Assembly (NCBI GenBank): GCA_002396885.1 | Contig: DGXY01000087.1 | Span: forward strand, 779-10,173 | DNA length: 9,395 bases | DNA from: Akkermansiaceae bacterium UBA5020 | GTDB taxonomy: Bacteria > Verrucomicrobiota > Verrucomicrobiia > Verrucomicrobiales > DEV007 | Direction: 5' to 3' | In this document: one piece after another, positions 6,087 through 9,395 of the stretch | Layout of the letters: each line of letters opens with the position of its first letter | Position numbering within the stretch: position 1 is the first letter of the stretch | Program-made: the position numbers and the translations under genes | Notes under the pieces: model-generated | The model's database searches: none | What the model was told of the DNA's origin: nothing | What the model saw: the letters and a program-made list of their open reading frames with translations, nothing else

Positions 6087-6974
6087 TTACTGAAGTTGGG
6101 TGACGTAGCAGGCGTCCCGTGTGGTCACGGCGAGACGGCCTTCGGGGCCGAAGGCGATGCTGGTGGGCTTGCCGGGGGTTTTCAGGAGGCCGAGCGCTTT
6201 GCCATCCAAGGCGGTGATGCGGATGCCGTCTTTCGTGCAGACCCAGAGCTGGCCCTGCGGGGACATGGCGAGGCCGTCGAGGCCTTTTTCGGTGAAGGTG
6301 GCGAAGACTTCGGGCGGCCCCAACGTGCCGTCCGCGTTGACCGGGAAGCGGAAGACATTGGGCGTGCCGCTGTCGGAGATGAAGAGATGCTTCTCGTCGG
6401 GCGAGAAGGCGATGCCGTTCGGCTTGTCGAAGCCCTCGGCGGCTTTCGCGAGCGTTTTGGTCTTCGGATCAAAGCGGAACACGAACTGGCCGGGCAGCTC
6501 TTTTTTGTCATTGGGGCGCTTGCTGAAGAGCCAGTCGGGATCGGTGATCCAGAGCGTGCCATCGGACTTCAAGATGACGTCGTTGGGGCGGTTGAGCTTT
6601 CTGCCCTCATAGTCATTCGCGAGCACTTCCACACGCTCGCCTTGGGCATTCCAGCGGGTGAGCTGCCGCGTGGTCTGCTCCACGACGTAAAACCCACCTG
6701 CGCCATCGGACCGGAAGCTGGTGGCCTCGGGCGAGTCCTTGCGCCAGACGACGAGACCGGTGGTCTCGGACCATTTGAAGGCGAAGCCGTCATGATGCGC
6801 GGCGTAGTGCAGCGTGTCGCCGATCCAATGTGCGCCCTCGCAGCCCGCATGGCCGGAGCTGATGACGCGCCAACTGGCGTGAGGCGGGAAAAGGCCAACA
6901 AGGTCGCATTCCACCAAGGGTTCACGTGCAGGAGCGAGTAATGGAAGAAGGAGAAGGGATAGGAGCAGCCTCAT
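6087..6974 (-). CDS. Secreted SMP-30/gluconolactonase-like beta-propeller protein
   Basis: This 295-residue protein has a signal peptide (MRLLLSLLLLPLLAPA, cleavage near residue 16). The mature part is a six-bladed propeller of the SMP-30/gluconolactonase/LRE group. Divalent-metal ligands expected for the family can be placed: E46 in GCEGAHW, N131 in LNRPNDV, N186 in KPNGIAFSPD and D233 in GLDGLAM. The blade signature GIAFSPDEKHLFISDS spans 187-202. The family hydrolyses sugar lactones such as glucono- or xylonolactone. Downstream of it is an exported Gfo/Idh/MocA oxidoreductase, so I infer an extracytoplasmic route from aldose to lactone to aldonate. The start overlaps the stop of the LamG/anti-sigma gene as ATGA, which suggests translational coupling in place of its own ribosome binding site, since none is visible. 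Length is normal for the family. Lactonase activity against a specific substrate is inferred. Confidence 0.88.
   Translation of the reverse strand: MRLLLSLLLLPLLAPAREPLVECDLVGLFPPHASWRVISSGHAGCEGAHWIGDTLHYAAHHDGFAFKWSETTGLVVWRKDSPEATSFRSDGAGGFYVVEQTTRQLTRWNAQGERVEVLANDYEGRKLNRPNDVILKSDGTLWITDPDWLFSKRPNDKKELPGQFVFRFDPKTKTLAKAAEGFDKPNGIAFSPDEKHLFISDSGTPNVFRFPVNADGTLGPPEVFATFTEKGLDGLAMSPQGQLWVCTKDGIRITALDGKALGLLKTPGKPTSIAFGPEGRLAVTTRDACYVTQLQ
6971..6974 (-). other. ATGA stop/start overlap (LamG anti-sigma to SMP-30-like)
   Basis: The TGA that ends the anti-sigma protein shares bases with the ATG of the SMP-30-like gene. This ties the regulator and the first metabolic gene into one transcript and suggests coupled translation. 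Confidence 0.85.
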
Positions 6975-8512
6975 TTGAGATGGCCGTTTTCAAAGATGGA
7001 CTGGATTTCTGCCCCGCTAAGCACGGCGGCATAGATGGCGAACTCGTCGATCGCCCCGTTGAGATTGCGGATGGGAAACGGATGACCTTGGGTTGGCAGC
7101 CCCCAGTTGCCCAGTTCGCACGGTCCATAGCTGATCGGGCGTCCGGGCTGGTGCTGATTGAAAACTTCACGGCCGACTTCCGCTCCATCGAAGTATTGAA
7201 TGACCTCGCCGGAGTGATTTGAGTAACTAACGGCGATGTGATGCCAGCGCCCCAGACTGTCGGCGCTGAAGACTGGTTTGGAGTAGTAGATCTGGTTCCA
7301 ATCGCCGCCTCTGGTGACTCCCTCCGGACGATAGATGATGGAGAACATGAGGCTGCCGTCTTCATAGATCTGCCAGTGCGGTTCGCCGTTGTCGTAACCA
7401 TCGGTCAGCAGCAGCGAGTTGTATTTCTTGTCCACACTGTCCACCTTCACCCAGGCGGACATGGTGAGCGCCGTGTAACTGCCGTCGAGGTTTAAGCGCA
7501 GACGGTCGCCCGGTCGCTTGAACTCCAGCGCTTCCTTTCCAGGCCAGCGACCTTGCGTCCACTGGGCGCCGACGGCACCGCCAGCACGCTGCTTTTGCTG
7601 AGGAGCCGCGAAGTTGCTCACCAGCCGATCCCAGCGATCATCCGGCGCATGCTGGAAGGTGTAATAGGCGATGAGCCGCGGGTCTTTGCTCGCTCCTTCC
7701 GACCACGCCTGCCATTGCTGAAAACGACCTTGCTCGCGCTGCCGGATCAGCCCCTGCAGTTCGCTGACGGGAAGGAAATCCTGCGGCGACACGCTCGCCG
7801 TCGTGGAGGCCAGGGACATGCCCACTTTCAGGCTCGCGGGTGCTTTGTCCTTCGTGTGCGCGATGACCTCGCCATCAAAGACGTGCACCGCGCTTTCCCG
7901 GCCCGTCACATTCAGCGCGAACTCCGTGCCGAGGTCCTCCAGCTTCACATCCGGCGCATGCATGAGGAAGCCCTTCGCTGCCGGCGGCACATGCACGCGC
8001 ACGCGACCGCTCACGCAACGCGCTTCCCAGGCTGAGAGGATCTCGATTTGCGTGGCACCCTCGATCAACACCGTCGCACCGCTAAAGAACTCGATCTGTG
8101 CCAGGCCTTTGTTCAAGGTCAGTTTCCCCGGCGCGATGGTGTCGCCACTGCGCACCGTTGCTTGAGCAAACTCAGCATCCAAGGTCTGACTGACCATCGC
8201 GACCCCATTGGATGTCGCCTCGTTATCCGCCGCCGAGCGAGGCCAGACGATGAATGCCAGCAGGGCAATCGCCGCCGCCGAAGCGATGAGCGCTGAGGTC
8301 CGCCAACGCACCGTTCGGCTCATGACCGATGGCGGCTTGAGCCTGCCGGTGTTCACGGCCGGTTGTTGGAGTAAACGCGCCTGTTGATCGGCGAGTTCCA
8401 GATAAAGGCGCCGCGCCTGCCAGTCATCGCGTAGCAGCGCTTCGAGTTGCTCGTGCTGCTCCGGCGTGATTTCGCCGTCGAGCTTGGCGTGGATGAGTGA
8501 ATCAAGATTCAT
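6971..8512 (-). CDS. Single-pass membrane anti-sigma/FecR-like protein with C-terminal LamG (concanavalin-like) domain
   Basis: This protein has 513 residues from ATG 8512. The start is fixed by GGAGGG 6 bases upstream and by the ATGA overlap with the sigma gene. The frame is open 12 codons further up, but those lack support. Domains in order: a helical cytoplasmic N-terminus of about 50 residues (HAKLDGEITPEQHEQLEALL at 8-27), the usual place for sigma binding and without a zinc HxxxCxxC motif; one membrane helix at about 73-90 (ALIASAAAIALLAFIVW); a FecR domain at about 110-235 with DLGTEFALNV at 193-202 and VHVFDGEV at 209-216; a linker; and a LamG-like jelly-roll at about 280-510 ending NLNGAIDEFAIY and AEIQSIFENG. 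In Verrucomicrobia and Planctomycetes such proteins pair with an adjacent ECF sigma factor. I infer that LamG binds a glycan outside the membrane and releases sigma; this is untested. C166 and C465 are its only cysteines. Confidence 0.88.
   Translation of the reverse strand: MNLDSLIHAKLDGEITPEQHEQLEALLRDDWQARRLYLELADQQARLLQQPAVNTGRLKPPSVMSRTVRWRTSALIASAAAIALLAFIVWPRSAADNEATSNGVAMVSQTLDAEFAQATVRSGDTIAPGKLTLNKGLAQIEFFSGATVLIEGATQIEILSAWEARCVSGRVRVHVPPAAKGFLMHAPDVKLEDLGTEFALNVTGRESAVHVFDGEVIAHTKDKAPASLKVGMSLASTTASVSPQDFLPVSELQGLIRQREQGRFQQWQAWSEGASKDPRLIAYYTFQHAPDDRWDRLVSNFAAPQQKQRAGGAVGAQWTQGRWPGKEALEFKRPGDRLRLNLDGSYTALTMSAWVKVDSVDKKYNSLLLTDGYDNGEPHWQIYEDGSLMFSIIYRPEGVTRGGDWNQIYYSKPVFSADSLGRWHHIAVSYSNHSGEVIQYFDGAEVGREVFNQHQPGRPISYGPCELGNWGLPTQGHPFPIRNLNGAIDEFAIYAAVLSGAEIQSIFENGHLK
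8509..8512 (-). other. ATGA stop/start overlap (sigma factor to anti-sigma)
   Basis: The sigma stop TGA overlaps the anti-sigma ATG. Sigma and anti-sigma genes commonly overlap this way, which keeps their amounts matched. Confidence 0.88.
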
Positions 8513-9042
8513 GAGAGTCCCTCCGATTGAAGCTGGCGTGTCACACACTCATGTAGTCGCTGGCGCAGCAGTTCCAGATTTCGAAAGAGCGTGCGACGGC
8601 TCATCGCGAACCGCTGCATCATCTCCTCCGCGCCCTGACGCATCGCGTATCGGCTGGTGACGAGTTCCTTGTCCTGCGGTGTCAGTTTGGCGAGACACCC
8701 ATCCAACAGCTGAACCCGCAGATCGAGTTCCGGCTCCATCTGCGCCCGGTCCTGCGTCAGCAAATCCAGAACATCCTCGCTGAACAACAGAGGTAATCGT
8801 GTTGCCTTCTCGCGATGCTTCTGCACCTGCAAATAGGCAAATCGATAAGCCCAAGGCAAAAAAGGTCGCGACGCATCATACGCATCGAACTTCCGATACA
8901 GGGCCAGACTCGTCTCCTGCAGAATATCCCGCGCATCCGCCTCGCAAGCCACGAGACTGAAGATGTAACGAAACAACGGCTCCTGATGCTGGGTCAGCAG
9001 CAGGACAAGCTGTTCGGTGCGTGGGACGGATTCAGAGCTCAT
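8509..9042 (-). CDS. ECF (extracytoplasmic function) RNA polymerase sigma factor, Rhodopirellula/Verrucomicrobium type
   Basis: This 177-residue protein has only sigma-70 regions 2 and 4, as ECF factors do. Region 2 covers about 21-82: PLFRYIFSLV, the DARDILQETSLALY stretch at 36-49 (region 2.2, core RNA polymerase contact), and FLPWAYRFAYLQVQKHREK at 61-79 (regions 2.3-2.4, -10 recognition). An acidic linker follows. Region 4 covers about 112-170: LLDGCLAKLTPQDKELV, then a helix-turn-helix at about 136-160 with FAMSRRTLFRNLELLRQRL at 145-163 for -35 recognition. The recognition helix differs from the usual sigma-4 pattern, with Arg-Arg-Thr-Leu-Phe-Arg, which is seen in this phylum-restricted group. 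It is the first gene of the apparent operon, so it likely directs its own transcription and that of the downstream enzymes when the anti-sigma protein releases it. No clear Shine-Dalgarno sequence precedes ATG 9042. Confidence 0.9.
   Translation of the reverse strand: MSSESVPRTEQLVLLLTQHQEPLFRYIFSLVACEADARDILQETSLALYRKFDAYDASRPFLPWAYRFAYLQVQKHREKATRLPLLFSEDVLDLLTQDRAQMEPELDLRVQLLDGCLAKLTPQDKELVTSRYAMRQGAEEMMQRFAMSRRTLFRNLELLRQRLHECVTRQLQSEGLS
8519..8524 (-). promoter_or_regulatory. Shine-Dalgarno GGAGGG for the anti-sigma/LamG gene
   Basis: GGAGGG is followed by a 6-base spacer ACTCTC and ATG at 8512. It lies inside the last codons of the sigma gene and decides the start of the anti-sigma protein against the upstream in-frame ATG at 8548. 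Confidence 0.75.
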
Positions 9043-9349
9043 GAGTGAGGTTCAACCGTAGTCCCGGCAAACCCGCTCCGAGTGCCAAATTTTCTTCAGA
9101 AAGAGCGGAGGGAAGTTGGCGCGACGATGAATGGTAGGATCCAAGGCGAACCTACCCGCCTTGACCCGCATCGCGGCGTCAAAGGCTATGGCAAATGCGA
9201 CATGGCCCCGTCATGCCCGAAGCTCCTGCAGCCTGGCTACGAAGCTTGTTGCACAACGAACTTCAGCCCCCTTGAAAATAGGAGGTTCACGAACGAAGAC
9301 CTACGCGGAGGGGTTCCGTGAGGTCGTGCTATCGGATCCCGGAATCTCC
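9043..9349. promoter_or_regulatory. Upstream intergenic region, presumed to carry the operon promoter
   Basis: This is about 307 bases between the sigma start and the right-edge fragment. I see no RNA gene or strong terminator. Near the sigma gene there is a nested inverted repeat: CCGCTC (9073-9078) with GAGCGG (9103-9108), and inside it TTTCTTCAGAAA (9091-9102), an imperfect palindrome with 5-base arms. On the minus strand a TTGGCA (9090-9085) could be a -35 element, but no good -10 element follows at the right distance. The promoter must lie here if the operon starts at the sigma gene, but its exact position is not readable. Weak plus-strand open frames occur and look noncoding. Confidence 0.35.
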
Positions 9350-9394
9350 TCAATCCACCGGAAGGCCGGCGAGCATCTTATCAAAGCCTTTGAT
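9350..9394 (-). CDS. Possible C-terminal end of an upstream minus-strand gene (partial)
   Basis: From the right edge the minus strand reads IKGFDKMLAGLPVD then TGA at 9352-9350. The composition and amphipathic look are protein-like, and it has the same direction as the operon. It is only 14 codons, so chance is quite possible; a plus-strand frame is open through the same bases. Confidence 0.22.
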   Translation of the reverse strand: MKGFDKMLAGLPVD

Positions 9395-9395
9395 G

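Noticed and set aside
5907..6941. Plus-strand open frame of 344 codons
   Set aside because: It is antisense to the SMP-30-like gene and the start of the oxidoreductase; rich in Gly, Glu, Ala and Arg with no recognisable motif.
8513..8548. Upstream start extending the anti-sigma protein by 12 residues
   Set aside because: The internal start has GGAGGG at 6 bases and the ATGA overlap; the extension has neither.
9082..9321. Plus-strand open frame of 79 codons
   Set aside because: No domain, repeated Cys/Pro/Arg-rich composition, and no ribosome binding site that I can see; it lies in the upstream noncoding region.
1..9395. Search for tRNA, rRNA, CRISPR arrays, insertion-sequence ends and rho-independent terminators
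   Set aside because: No cloverleaf, regularly spaced repeat, transposase with terminal repeats, or GC hairpin with T-run was visible. The operon end lies beyond the left edge.

Overview
The window looks like chromosomal DNA of a Verrucomicrobia/Planctomycetes-type bacterium, most likely Verrucomicrobia. This is an inference from the gene types: an ECF sigma factor of the Rhodopirellula/Verrucomicrobium kind, a FecR-like anti-sigma protein with a C-terminal LamG lectin-like domain, a Tat-exported Gfo/Idh/MocA oxidoreductase, and several secreted carbohydrate enzymes in high-GC DNA. No rRNA or other taxonomic marker is present.

All convincing genes lie on the minus strand, so transcription runs from the right edge to the left. 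In transcription order they are: ECF sigma factor (9042-8509); membrane anti-sigma/FecR protein with LamG domain (8512-6971); SMP-30/gluconolactonase-like protein (6974-6087); Gfo/Idh/MocA oxidoreductase (6067-4898); a probably decayed gene (4872-4640); GH28-like parallel beta-helix protein (4631-2958); GH63/MGH1-like (alpha/alpha)6-barrel protein (2944-1181); and a GH127-superfamily beta-L-arabinofuranosidase-like protein (from 1178, running off the left edge). Two junctions are 4-base ATGA overlaps and the other gaps between intact genes are 2 to 19 bases, except around the decayed gene. The layout is that of one long operon.

The inferred job is extracytoplasmic breakdown and oxidation of a plant- or algal-type glycan, perhaps pectic and arabinose-containing. 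The LamG face of the anti-sigma protein would report the substrate outside the membrane, and the sigma factor would turn on the operon. The glycosidase-like proteins would release sugars, and the oxidoreductase and lactonase could convert a sugar to lactone and then to acid. No SusC/SusD or other transporter is visible.

The most unusual points are: (1) three unrelated enzymes start with almost the same signal peptide, with similarity visible in the DNA and stopping at the cleavage region; (2) two of the three glycosidase-like proteins appear to lack expected catalytic residues, while the third keeps a complete Glu/Cys/Cys/Cys zinc-thiolate set; (3) the sigma/LamG regulator is fused head-on to a CAZyme operon; (4) a gene remnant with an intact ribosome binding site and signal peptide sits inside the operon. 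The right-hand 350 bases hold the presumed operon promoter region and no secure gene.
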